19,070 nt of DNA from an uncultured Eubacteriales bacterium (GCA_900553025.1 USBT01000024.1:1-19070), one strand, 5' to 3'; positions 5,621 to 14,566 are shown, counted from the stretch's first letter. The notes: generated by a model not told the origin, from the sequence alone. Translations and numbers: made by a program.

Positions 5621-8600
5621 ATGCCAAAACCTGTTCAAGTTGGTCGCAAAGAAAGGATGACCTACGCGAAGATAAATGAAGTCGGCGAAATGCCAAACCT
5701 TATTGAAATTCAAACCAAATCCTATGATTGGTTTATCAAGGAGGGTTTGAAGGAAGTATTTGAGGACATTTCACCGATAAGAGACTACGCTGATAATTTT
5801 ACCTTGGAATTTGTAGACCATTCACTTGACGATACCACAAAATACGGCGAAGAAGAGTGTAAAGAGCGGGATGTGACATATGCTGCTCCTTTGAGAGTCC
5901 AAGTTAGACTTATTAACAAAAAAACTGGAGAAATTAAGGACCAGGAAGTCTTTATGGGCGATTTCCCCATTATGACTAATAAGGGTACCTTTATATATAA
6001 CGGAGCAGAACGTGTAATTGTAACTCAGCTGGTGAGATCACCAGGTGCGTATTTTAGCGTGGAAACAGACAAATCAAATAATAAGCTTTTTTCTTCTCAA
6101 GTAATACCTAATAGGGGTGCTTGGCTTGAGTACGAAACTGATTCTGCAGGTGTAATTTCAGTTAGGGTTGACAGAACAAGAAAACAGCCTATGACTACTC
6201 TTTTGAGAGCGATGGGCATTTCTTCAAATGAAGAAATAATAGAACTTTTCGGTTCAGATGAAAGACTTTTAAAGACTTTGGAAAAAGATACTACAACTGA
6301 CTATGAAAGCGGAATTAAGGAGATATATAAGAAACTAAGACCGGGTGAACCGCCTACGGTGGATAGTGCGAAATCACTTGTAAACTCTCTGTTCTTCGAC
6401 CCTAAGAGATATGACCTTGCAAAGGTTGGAAGATATAAGTACAACAAAAAACTTGGGCTTTTTGACAGAATCCGCGGAAATGTCTTGGCTGAGGATGTTG
6501 AGATACCGACAACAGGAGAATTGATTGAAAAAGGCACGAGGCTCAGTGCCAATCAGGCTCAAGAAATTGAAGATGCTGGTGTTTATGCTGTGACAATTGT
6601 ATCACCTAATGACTCAAATAAGACAACTAAAGTCATAGGCAACTATTTTGTTGCAACAAAAGAATTCGTACCGTTTGAGCTGGATGGCCTAGACATACCA
6701 GAAAAGGTGCATTACCCAACTCTTAAATCTATTTTGGACGAGGGGCTCGATGAAGAGAGTTTGAAAAAAACGCTTGAAGAGAGTAAGAAGGAGCTTTCTC
6801 CAAAAAATATTATGATTGAAGACATAATTGCATCGGTTAGTTATATTTTGAATCTTGCACACGGCGTAGGGTCCGTAGACGACATTGACCACCTCGGCAA
6901 TAGGAGACTTAGAACTGTTGGCGAGCTTTTGCAGAATCAATTTAGGATTGGACTTGCGAGGATGGAAAGAGTTGTCAGAGAGAGAATGACCATCCAAGAT
7001 GTTGAAGCTGCGACACCTCAAGCGCTTATAAACATTAAGCCGGTTACAGCTGCAATCAAGGAATTTTTTGGTAGCTCACAGCTTTCGCAATTCATGGACC
7101 AGAACAATCCTCTCGCAGAGTTGACGCACAAAAGAAGGCTGTCAGCCCTTGGACCGGGTGGACTTTCGAGAGAGAGAGCGGGATTTGAAGTTCGAGATGT
7201 ACATCATTCACACTACGGTAGAATGTGTCCAATTGAAACTCCAGAGGGTCCGAATATTGGTTTGATTGGATCGTTAACCACTTATGGAAGAATAGATGAA
7301 TACGGGTTCATAGAAACACCTTACAGGGTTGTGGATAAAGAGAATCAGAGGGTAACGGACGAGGTTAGATATTTAACTGCGGACAAAGAAGAGGTTCTTG
7401 TCATTGCTCAGGCAAATGAGCCTCTTGATGATGAAGGGCACTTCTTAAATGAGAAGATAGCATGTAGGGGTAACGGCGGAGAAATAGCACTATTCCCAAG
7501 AGCTGCTGTAGATCTCATGGACGTTTCACCTAAACAGGTTGTGTCTGTTGCTACGGCTATGATTCCATTTTTGGAAAACGACGACGCTAACCGTGCACTA
7601 ATGGGTTCAAACATGCAGAGGCAGGCTGTACCGCTCCTTGTAACGGAAGCACCGATTGTCGGCACAGGCATGGAGTATAAGGCTGCAAAGGATTCAGGAG
7701 TTGTTATCGTTTCTCCTGCTGCCGGTACGATTGAACACGTTGATGCTAGAACTATTTTGCTTAGAAAAGATGAGGATGGCGAAATCCTGAAATTTGATTT
7801 GCTTAAATTTAAGCGTTCAAACCAGGGCACTTGCATCAACCAAAGACCTATAGTTTCTCACGGCGAGCACATTGAGGCTGGCGAAGTCATCGCCGATGGA
7901 CCATCGACAGATATGGGAGAAATCGCCTTAGGAAAGAACCTGCTCGTAGGGTTCATGACTTGGGAAGGATATAACTATGAAGACGCCATTATTCTAAATG
8001 AAAGATTGATAATGGATGATGTTCTGACTTCTTTGCATATAGTTGAGTATGAGGCAGAAGCTCGAGACACCAAGCTCGGACCTGAAGATATTACTAGAGA
8101 TATTCCAAATGTTGGCGAGGACGCGCTTAAGGATCTTGATGAAGAAGGTATCGTTCGCATAGGTGCAGAGGTTGACTCTACCGATATTTTGGTTGGTAAA
8201 GTAACTCCAAAGGGAGAAAGTGATTTAAATCCCGAGGAGAAGCTGCTTAGAGCGATTTTTGGCGAGAAAGCACGTGAGGTAAGAGATACATCACTCAAGG
8301 TTCCGCATGGAGAAACAGGTATTGTAGTAGACGTAAAAATCTATACAAGAGAAAATGGAGATGAATTGCCACCAGGCGTTAATAAGCTTGTTAGAACTTA
8401 TATAGCTACAAAGAGAAAAATTAACGTCGGTGATAAAATGGCAGGAAGACACGGCAACAAAGGTGTTATATCAACAGTTTTGCCGGAAGAAGACATGCCA
8501 TTCCTCGAAAATGGTCAGCCGCTTCAAGTTATGCTCAACCCCCTTGGCGTACCTTCACGTATGAACGTAGGTCAGGTGCTTGAAGTTCACCTTGGACTTG

Positions 8601-9403
8601 CGGCCATGAAAAAGGGCTGGTACATATCTACGCCGGTATTTGACGGTGCAAATGAGCACGATATAATGGATTTGCTTGAGGAAGTAGGTTATTCACGAAG
8701 TGGAAAGTTGAAGCTCAGAGACGGTAGAACAGGAGAGTATTTTGCTAATCCTGTAACGGTTGGTTATATGTATATGCTCAAGCTTCACCATCTTGTTGAC
8801 GACAAAATACATGCAAGGAGCACAGGTCCATATTCGCTTGTAACCCAGCAACCGCTCGGTGGTAAGGCACAATTTGGAGGTCAGCGTTTCGGCGAAATGG
8901 AAGTATGGGCCCTTGAAGCGTATGGTGCTGCTTACACATTGCAAGAGATATTAACAGTTAAATCAGATGATATCGTCGGAAGAGTTCAGACATATGAAGC
9001 TATTGTAAAGGGAATTAATATTCCTGAACCAGGAATCCCTGAGTCGTTCAAGGTTCTAATCAAGGAAATGCAATCTCTGGGTCTTGACGTCAGGGTTTTG
9101 TCGGAAAACGATGAAGAGATTTCACTTAAGGAAGTTAGCGAGTACGATTCGGCTCTAGGACTTGATAAGTACATGACGTATAAGGCTGAAATAGAGGGAG
9201 AATCTTCTGAGGATGATGATAAAGAATCGCTGCTGACTAAGAATGGTTATGTAGCAAGATCTGAATCTGAAGAAGAGGCAAGTCTGCACGATGTAGGAAC
9301 CGACGATTATCAGGAAGATATAGATTCTAATGAGGAAGACAGCTCAGAGGATGATGAAGATTTTGTTGTTTATACAGAGAGCAATGACGAGGATTTGCTC
9401 TAG
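5621..9403 (+). CDS. rpoB: DNA-directed RNA polymerase subunit beta
   Basis: 1260 residues. Landmarks in order: the N-terminal MPKPVQVGRKERMTYAKINEVGEMPNLIEIQ region, protrusion and lobe domains, and the rifampicin-binding region (484-523: GSSQLSQFMDQNNPLAELTHKRRLSALGPGG...). Then come PIETPEGPNIGL, the active-site DGD-independent lysine motif region KMAGRHGNKGV, and the switch/clamp segment GGKAQFGGQRFGEMEVWALEAYGAA near 1080-1105. Residues matching E. coli D516, H526 and S531 are D493, H503 and S508, so the rifampicin pocket looks wild type. The conserved core ends near residue 1170. It is followed by a tail in which about 30 of the last 71 residues are Asp/Glu and only three are Lys/Arg. 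No intein or frameshift is seen. The TAG stop overlaps the rpoC ribosome binding site. Confidence 0.98.
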   Translation: MPKPVQVGRKERMTYAKINEVGEMPNLIEIQTKSYDWFIKEGLKEVFEDISPIRDYADNFTLEFVDHSLDDTTKYGEEECKERDVTYAAPLRVQVRLINKKTGEIKDQEVFMGDFPIMTNKGTFIYNGAERVIVTQLVRSPGAYFSVETDKSNNKLFSSQVIPNRGAWLEYETDSAGVISVRVDRTRKQPMTTLLRAMGISSNEEIIELFGSDERLLKTLEKDTTTDYESGIKEIYKKLRPGEPPTVDSAKSLVNSLFFDPKRYDLAKVGRYKYNKKLGLFDRIRGNVLAEDVEIPTTGELIEKGTRLSANQAQEIEDAGVYAVTIVSPNDSNKTTKVIGNYFVATKEFVPFELDGLDIPEKVHYPTLKSILDEGLDEESLKKTLEESKKELSPKNIMIEDIIASVSYILNLAHGVGSVDDIDHLGNRRLRTVGELLQNQFRIGLARMERVVRERMTIQDVEAATPQALINIKPVTAAIKEFFGSSQLSQFMDQNNPLAELTHKRRLSALGPGGLSRERAGFEVRDVHHSHYGRMCPIETPEGPNIGLIGSLTTYGRIDEYGFIETPYRVVDKENQRVTDEVRYLTADKEEVLVIAQANEPLDDEGHFLNEKIACRGNGGEIALFPRAAVDLMDVSPKQVVSVATAMIPFLENDDANRALMGSNMQRQAVPLLVTEAPIVGTGMEYKAAKDSGVVIVSPAAGTIEHVDARTILLRKDEDGEILKFDLLKFKRSNQGTCINQRPIVSHGEHIEAGEVIADGPSTDMGEIALGKNLLVGFMTWEGYNYEDAIILNERLIMDDVLTSLHIVEYEAEARDTKLGPEDITRDIPNVGEDALKDLDEEGIVRIGAEVDSTDILVGKVTPKGESDLNPEEKLLRAIFGEKAREVRDTSLKVPHGETGIVVDVKIYTRENGDELPPGVNKLVRTYIATKRKINVGDKMAGRHGNKGVISTVLPEEDMPFLENGQPLQVMLNPLGVPSRMNVGQVLEVHLGLAAMKKGWYISTPVFDGANEHDIMDLLEEVGYSRSGKLKLRDGRTGEYFANPVTVGYMYMLKLHHLVDDKIHARSTGPYSLVTQQPLGGKAQFGGQRFGEMEVWALEAYGAAYTLQEILTVKSDDIVGRVQTYEAIVKGINIPEPGIPESFKVLIKEMQSLGLDVRVLSENDEEISLKEVSEYDSALGLDKYMTYKAEIEGESSEDDDKESLLTKNGYVARSESEEEASLHDVGTDDYQEDIDSNEEDSSEDDEDFVVYTESNDEDLL

Positions 9404-9423
9404 GAGAGGGGAGTTAATATTTG

Positions 9424-12400
9424 ATGGAAAATAATAATAATTCAACAGGCTTTAACCTATCTAACTTCGATTCTTTACAGATTAAGCTGGCTTCCACAGA
9501 AAAAATCCTCGAGTGGTCAAGAGGTGAGGTAACAAAGCCAGAGACCATTAATTATAGGACCCTAAAACCTGAAAAGGATGGACTATTCTGCGAAAGAATC
9601 TTTGGACCTATGAAGGACTGGGAATGTCACTGTGGTAAATACAAGAGAATAAGGCACAAAGGAATTGTGTGCGACAGATGTGGCGTTGAAGTTACAAGGT
9701 CAAAGGTGCGAAGAGAAAGAATGGGGCACATTGAGCTTGCGGCACCGGTTTCACATATTTGGTATTTTAAAGGTATACCAACACGAATGGGGCTAATACT
9801 TGAATTAACTCCAAGGAATTTGGAAAAGGTTCTGTATTTTGCGAACTTTATAGTGCTTGAACCTGGAGATAGCCCATATAAATACAAGGAATTAATAACT
9901 GAGGCTCAATACAGAGAGGCGCTAAATACGTATAGCGGGTTTAGAGCTGGCATAGGTGCGGAAGCGATACGTGAAATACTCGAAGCCATTGACCTTGATG
10001 AGATTTCAGAAGACTTGAGAGAAGAACTAAAGAATGCAACGGGTCAAAAAAAGGTAAAGCTCATAAGGCGACTTGAGGTAGTGGAGGCTTTCAGGCAGTC
10101 AGGCAACAAACCTGAATGGATGATTTTAGAGGTTCTTCCTGTTATTCCACCTGACCTTAGACCTATGGTTCAGCTTGATGGAGGTCGCTTTGCAACATCC
10201 GATTTGAATGATCTATATAGACGTGTAATCAATAGGAATAATAGGCTGAAAAGGCTACTTGAACTAGCAGCACCTGACATCATTGTAAGGAATGAGAAGA
10301 GAATGCTGCAGGAAGCGGTTGACTCTTTGATTGATAATGGAAGAAGGGGCAGACCAGTTACAGGTCCTGGGTCTAGACCTCTTAAATCCCTGTCAGACAT
10401 GCTAAAGGGAAAACAAGGAAGATTTAGACAGAACCTTCTAGGAAAACGTGTCGACTATTCAGGCCGTTCTGTTATTGTTGTTGGTCCTGACCTGAAATTC
10501 TATCAATGTGGCCTTCCAAAGAAAATGGCGCTCGAGCTGTTTAAGCCTTTCATAATGAAGGAGCTTGTTGAACGGGAAATTGCACATAATGTCAAAAATG
10601 CAAAAAAGAAAGTAGATAAAGTTGAACCTGAAGTTTGGGACGTTCTTGAAGATGTAATTAAGGAACATCCTGTAATGCTAAACCGTGCTCCAACTCTTCA
10701 CCGACTTGGAATACAGGCGTTTGAACCAGTTCTTGTAGAAGGTAAGGCAATCAAGCTTCATCCACTTGTTTGTACAGCATTTAACGCTGACTTCGATGGA
10801 GACCAGATGGCAGTTCACGTTCCACTATCTCTCCAAGCACAGGCCGAAGCTAGATTTTTGATGCTTTCTGTGAATAATATTTTGGCGCCTAAAGATGGCT
10901 CGCCTATTACAACGCCAACTCAGGACATGATTTTGGGCGCTTACTACTTGACATACCCGGGAACTTGTACCAAAACTGAGATTGTTGATGGTGAAGAGAA
11001 AATCTCATACGAAATGGATGAGTTCACAGATAAAGCTAAGGCTGAAAAGCTTAAGAAAGCAGGATATAAGAGAATCCCTGAAAGAGGCGACGACAAGGTA
11101 TTCACCGATATCGAAGAAATGATAATGGCTTATCGCACAGGAGTTGTTGACGTTCACGCCAAGGTAAAGGTGCGAATGTTTAAAGATGACAAAGACAGAG
11201 GTAAACTTGTCGAGTCAACTGTTGGTAGATTCTTGTACAACGAAGAAATTCCGCAGGATTTAGGCTTTGTTGATAGAAAAAAGGACAAGTATGCACTTGA
11301 GGTTGATTTCCTTTGCGACAAAAAAGCATTGGGAAGAATTATTGACAAGTGTTATAAGAAACATGGTAATTCTGGTACAGTACTTATGCTTGACTATATC
11401 AAGGATATGGGATATCACTATTCCACAGTGTCAGCAGTAACCATTGGTGTTGATGACATGAAAATCCCTGACGAGAAGTGGGATATCATTGATTTAGGCC
11501 AGAAAGAAGTTGATAAATTTGACAAAGCATTCAGAAGAGGTCTAATTTCAAGTGCTGAGAGGACCGAAAGAATTAATGACATATGGAATAATGTTACCGA
11601 TGAGGTTTCTGATGCATTGATGGATTCACTTGATCCAAACAACAATTTATATATAATGGCGAATTCGGGTGCCAGAGGTAGCAAAAACCAGATTAGACAG
11701 ATTGGTGGTATGCGTGGACTTATGGCAAGTGCTACAGGTAAAACTGTAGAAATCCCGATCAAGGCAAACTTCCGTGAGGGACTTTCAATTTTGGAATACT
11801 TCATATCTTCAAACGGAGCAAGAAAAGGACTTGCCGATACAGCTCTAAGGACAGCGGACTCAGGATATTTGACAAGAAGACTGGTCGATGTATCTCACAA
11901 CGTAATCGTTCGTGAAGAGGACTGCGGAACTACCGAAGGCGTTGAGGTTAAAGCCTTTGTAGATGGCAAAGAAATGATTGAGCCTCTGAACCAGAGAATA
12001 GCTGGACGGACTGCTCTTGATGATATTATTGATCCAAACAGCGGAGCCGTGATAGTTAAGGGCGGAGAAGAAATTTCAGATGAACAGGCTCTTGATGTTG
12101 TGAATTCAGGCATTCAATCTGTAAAGATAAGATCTATTATGACTTGCCGCAGCAAAACAGGTATGTGTGCTAAGTGCTACGGTCGAAACCTTGCTTCTGG
12201 AGAGCCTGTAAATATAGGAGAATCAGTCGGTATTACCGCAGCCCAGTCTATAGGTGAGCCGGGTACTCAGCTGACTATGAGAACATTCCATACCGGAGGA
12301 GTTGCAGGCTCTGACATCACGCACGGTCTTCCAAGGGTAGAGGAACTCTTTGAAGCTAGAAAGCCTAAGGGTATTGCAGAAATTTGTGAGGAAGATGGTA

Positions 12401-13359
12401 CTGTTAAGACTATAGAACTCAGAGATGATAACAAGACTGAAATAATTGTAACCAATGAAGATGGCGGACAGAAGACCTACGTTATACCGTATGGTGCAAG
12501 AATTGCCGTTAAGGTTGGGGACAAAATATATGCAGGTGAAAATGTAACTCACGGTCCTTTGAATCCGCACGACATATTTAGACTCAAGGGCGCAGAGGGG
12601 GTTTATCACTATCTACTCAAAGAAGTTCAGAGAGTATATAAGAATCAGGGTGTAGATATAAACGATAAGCACATTGAGGTAATCGTTAGCCAGATGCTAA
12701 GCAAGTATAAGATTGAAAATCCTGGAGATACCAAATTGCTTCCAGGCGGACAATATAGCAAGGTTGAGCTCGATGAGGCAAATGAAGAGGCTGAAGCGGC
12801 TGGACTTGAACCTGCTAAGGCAAAGAGGACATTACTTGGAATAACAAAGGCTTCGCTTGCTACAAGCTCATTCCTTTCTGCAGCTTCATTCCAAGAAACA
12901 ACAAGAGTGCTTACAGATGCAGCAATTAAAGGAAAGAACGACAAGTTACTTGGCTTAAAAGAAAATGTTATCATAGGAAAATTGATACCTGCAGGTACAG
13001 GCATGAAGAAATATAGAGAAACTCAGGTTGACTATGGTGAAAACAAGGACTTTGTAGAGGCTGAGCTTGAAAGACGTAGGGCTTTAGCGGAAGAAGAAAG
13101 ACTGAGGAAGCTTAGCGAAACAGAGGAAGAGACATCATCTCGCTATACAAATGACGAAATAAGGACGCAAGAGGAGCTTGCTGAGGATGAAGTAGCATTG
13201 ATTGACAGTAATGTTAATAATGAACTGAAAGCCAAAAATCAAATTGAAGATGAGCTTAATGTTAATGATGGTATATCTCAAGTTAACATAGATTCAGAAG
13301 AAGGGTTTGAGGATACTATCGAATCTGAATATAATGATGAAATTTCTGATGAGGAATAG
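9424..13359 (+). CDS. rpoC: DNA-directed RNA polymerase subunit beta'
   Basis: 1311 residues, about a hundred longer than many Bacillota homologues because of the C-terminus. N-terminal zinc-binding cluster C68/C70/C83/C86, rudder and clamp regions, and the catalytic NADFDGD loop (454-460) with Mg-binding D456, D458 and D460. Further on are the bridge helix and trigger loop (GGVAGSDITHGLPRVEELFEARKPKG follows the trigger-loop TMRTFHTGG). The second zinc site is C834/C908/C915/C918. The last ~82 residues are low-complexity and acidic (29 Asp/Glu) and follow a charged helix ERRRALAEEERLRK. ATG at 9424 is preferred to TTG at 9421. The site GGAGAGGGGAG (9402-9412) overlaps the rpoB stop, implying translational coupling. 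With RpoB, alpha and omega it forms core RNA polymerase. Confidence 0.98.
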   Translation: MENNNNSTGFNLSNFDSLQIKLASTEKILEWSRGEVTKPETINYRTLKPEKDGLFCERIFGPMKDWECHCGKYKRIRHKGIVCDRCGVEVTRSKVRRERMGHIELAAPVSHIWYFKGIPTRMGLILELTPRNLEKVLYFANFIVLEPGDSPYKYKELITEAQYREALNTYSGFRAGIGAEAIREILEAIDLDEISEDLREELKNATGQKKVKLIRRLEVVEAFRQSGNKPEWMILEVLPVIPPDLRPMVQLDGGRFATSDLNDLYRRVINRNNRLKRLLELAAPDIIVRNEKRMLQEAVDSLIDNGRRGRPVTGPGSRPLKSLSDMLKGKQGRFRQNLLGKRVDYSGRSVIVVGPDLKFYQCGLPKKMALELFKPFIMKELVEREIAHNVKNAKKKVDKVEPEVWDVLEDVIKEHPVMLNRAPTLHRLGIQAFEPVLVEGKAIKLHPLVCTAFNADFDGDQMAVHVPLSLQAQAEARFLMLSVNNILAPKDGSPITTPTQDMILGAYYLTYPGTCTKTEIVDGEEKISYEMDEFTDKAKAEKLKKAGYKRIPERGDDKVFTDIEEMIMAYRTGVVDVHAKVKVRMFKDDKDRGKLVESTVGRFLYNEEIPQDLGFVDRKKDKYALEVDFLCDKKALGRIIDKCYKKHGNSGTVLMLDYIKDMGYHYSTVSAVTIGVDDMKIPDEKWDIIDLGQKEVDKFDKAFRRGLISSAERTERINDIWNNVTDEVSDALMDSLDPNNNLYIMANSGARGSKNQIRQIGGMRGLMASATGKTVEIPIKANFREGLSILEYFISSNGARKGLADTALRTADSGYLTRRLVDVSHNVIVREEDCGTTEGVEVKAFVDGKEMIEPLNQRIAGRTALDDIIDPNSGAVIVKGGEEISDEQALDVVNSGIQSVKIRSIMTCRSKTGMCAKCYGRNLASGEPVNIGESVGITAAQSIGEPGTQLTMRTFHTGGVAGSDITHGLPRVEELFEARKPKGIAEICEEDGTVKTIELRDDNKTEIIVTNEDGGQKTYVIPYGARIAVKVGDKIYAGENVTHGPLNPHDIFRLKGAEGVYHYLLKEVQRVYKNQGVDINDKHIEVIVSQMLSKYKIENPGDTKLLPGGQYSKVELDEANEEAEAAGLEPAKAKRTLLGITKASLATSSFLSAASFQETTRVLTDAAIKGKNDKLLGLKENVIIGKLIPAGTGMKKYRETQVDYGENKDFVEAELERRRALAEEERLRKLSETEEETSSRYTNDEIRTQEELAEDEVALIDSNVNNELKAKNQIEDELNVNDGISQVNIDSEEGFEDTIESEYNDEISDEE

Positions 13360-13427
13360 CTTTAATAAATTTATAGCATTTAAAAGATATTCAGTAAAGC
13401 CAAAAAAATCGCCAAACTTATGATTTG

Positions 13428-13448
13428 AAGGCTTGCACTTAGAGCCTT
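13428..13448 (+). repeat. Dyad overlapping the rpsL promoter -35 element
   Basis: AAGGCT (13428-13433) and AGCCTT (13443-13448) are perfect inverted copies separated by 9 bases, centred on the -35 hexamer TTGCAC. It could be an operator for a dimeric regulator or a chance palindrome; nothing else supports either. Confidence 0.3.
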
Positions 13449-13461
13449 GGGATGATATAAT
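13433..13461 (+). promoter_or_regulatory. Promoter for rpsL-rpsG-fusA-tuf
   Basis: TTGCAC at 13433-13438, a 17-base spacer, and a perfect TATAAT at 13456-13461. The GCTTGCA context matches the rpoBC promoter. The predicted start is near 13468, giving a leader of about 83 bases that begins with a large hairpin. The upstream stretch 13360-13427 is AT-rich and shows no terminator for rpoC. No L7Ae-like gene, often found here in Bacillus, is present. Confidence 0.85.
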
Positions 13462-13476
13462 AAAACGTGGTTTTTA

Positions 13477-13516
13477 GTTAGAATGACCCTAGAGATTTCT
13501 TTAGGGTCATTTTAAC
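13477..13516 (+). terminator. 18-bp hairpin in the rpsL leader, candidate attenuator
   Basis: Bases 13477-13494 pair without interruption with 13499-13516 (two G-T pairs, loop ATTT), the core being AATGACCCTA/TAGGGTCATT. The short T-run (13510-13513) lies inside the 3' arm and is followed by AACC, so the inner 13 bp look like an intrinsic terminator while the full stem absorbs the T-run. It sits about 10 bases after the predicted start of transcription. It could end rpoC transcripts, attenuate the str operon, or protect the 5' end of its mRNA. Confidence 0.65.
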
Positions 13517-13550
13517 CGAAAATAATAACTTTAAATGAAAGGAGATTAAA

Positions 13551-13967
13551 ATGCCTACTATCAATCAATTAGTACGTCAGGGTAGAACAAGTGCAGTTAA
13601 AAAATCCGATTCACCTGCTTTGGGAAAAGGAATGAACTCACTTAAAAGACAATTTACTGATACTAACTCACCTCAGAAGAGAGGCGTTTGCACATCAGTT
13701 AAGACTGTAACCCCTAAGAAGCCTAATTCAGCACTTAGAAAAGTTGCAAGGGTTAGACTTACTAACGGTATCGAAGTAACTGCATATATTCCAGGTATTG
13801 GACATAACTTGCAGGAGCATAGCGTGGTACTGATTAGAGGCGGAAGAGTTAGGGACCTTCCAGGTGTGAGATATCACATCGTTAGAGGAACACTCGATAC
13901 TGCCGGCGTATCAGAAAGAGCTCAGGCTCGTTCCAAGTACGGAGCAAAGAGACCAAAGAAAAAGTAA
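13551..13967 (+). CDS. rpsL: 30S ribosomal protein S12
   Basis: 138 residues, with the ~13-residue insertion after residue 24 seen in Gram-positive S12. S12 sits at the decoding centre and controls accuracy. The two streptomycin-linked loops are visible. TPKKPNSALRKV carries K56 (E. coli K43), the sensitive residue. GGRVRDLPGVRYH has R101 (codon AGG at 13851-13853) where E. coli and Bacillus have lysine (K88). The aspartate after it, the usual methylthiolation site, is present (D102). AAAGGAG lies just upstream of the ATG. First gene of the rpsL-rpsG-fusA-tuf unit. Confidence 0.98.
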   Translation: MPTINQLVRQGRTSAVKKSDSPALGKGMNSLKRQFTDTNSPQKRGVCTSVKTVTPKKPNSALRKVARVRLTNGIEVTAYIPGIGHNLQEHSVVLIRGGRVRDLPGVRYHIVRGTLDTAGVSERAQARSKYGAKRPKKK

Positions 13968-14094
13968 TTTACGGGATACGTTGAGCCCTTGATATAGATA
14001 TAAATTTTAATCTCATTTTATTGATATATTGAGCGCCACGGCAGTTTATTTAAAAATTGTCGAGTACCCCCAAATTGAGAAGGAGGGAAGAGAA
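13968..14094 (+). promoter_or_regulatory. rpsL-rpsG intercistronic region, possible S7 operator
   Basis: A 127-base gap where most Bacillota have a short spacer. It contains TTGATATA twice (13989-13996 and 14021-14028), flanked on opposite sides by TTGAGC (13981-13986 and 14029-14034). In E. coli, S7 represses its own synthesis by binding the region between these two genes. I see no sequence that proves the same here, and no promoter or terminator. Confidence 0.3.
14081..14087 (+). promoter_or_regulatory. Ribosome binding site that fixes the rpsG start
   Basis: AGGAGGG is 7 bases before GTG at 14095. This selects the GTG start, which gives MPRKGKIPKREVLPDPVYGS, over upstream in-frame TTG at 14029, which has no site and would add 22 residues not seen in S7. 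Confidence 0.9.
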
Positions 14095-14565
14095 GTGCCA
14101 AGAAAAGGTAAGATTCCAAAGAGAGAAGTACTTCCGGATCCAGTTTACGGCAGTGTAGTTGTTGCTAAATTGATTAACAGCGTAATGCTTGACGGCAAGA
14201 AGGGAACTGCTCAGGAAATCGTATATTCTGCATTTGACAGAATCAAGGAGATAACTGGAGAAGAACCGCTGGAGGTTTTCGAAAAGGCAATGAGCAATAT
14301 CATGCCTACCGTTGAAGTTAAAGCTAGAAGAGTTGGTGGAGCTAACTATCAGGTTCCTATTGAAGTTAGACCTGATAGAAGACAAACACTAGGACTTAGA
14401 TGGCTTACAAAGTACACAAGGCTCAGAGGCGAGAAGACTATGTCTGAAAGACTTGCAAAAGAGCTTATCGATGCTTCAAACGAAACAGGAGCATCTGTGA
14501 AGAAAAAGGAAGATACTCATAAGATGGCTGAGGCAAACAAGGCTTTTGCACATTTCAGATGGTAA
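14095..14565 (+). CDS. rpsG: 30S ribosomal protein S7
   Basis: 156 residues from the GTG start, the standard bacterial length. It begins MPRKGKIPKREVLPDPVYGS and contains the conserved NIMPTVEVKARRVGGANYQVPIEV hairpin (about 73-96), and it ends KAFAHFRW. S7 nucleates assembly of the 30S head by binding the 3' domain of 16S rRNA and lies next to the E-site tRNA. It is second in the str operon, between rpsL and fusA. The use of GTG where its neighbours use ATG may reduce initiation; this is inference. Confidence 0.97.
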   Translation: MPRKGKIPKREVLPDPVYGSVVVAKLINSVMLDGKKGTAQEIVYSAFDRIKEITGEEPLEVFEKAMSNIMPTVEVKARRVGGANYQVPIEVRPDRRQTLGLRWLTKYTRLRGEKTMSERLAKELIDASNETGASVKKKEDTHKMAEANKAFAHFRW

Positions 14566-14566
14566 T

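Noticed and set aside
7070..7190. Possible rifampicin-resistance substitutions in RpoB
   Set aside because: D493, H503 and S508 match the sensitive residues at the main resistance positions.
14029..14094. N-terminal extension of S7 from an upstream TTG
   Set aside because: No ribosome binding site, AT-rich intergenic composition, and S7 of normal length starts at GTG 14095 with a strong site.
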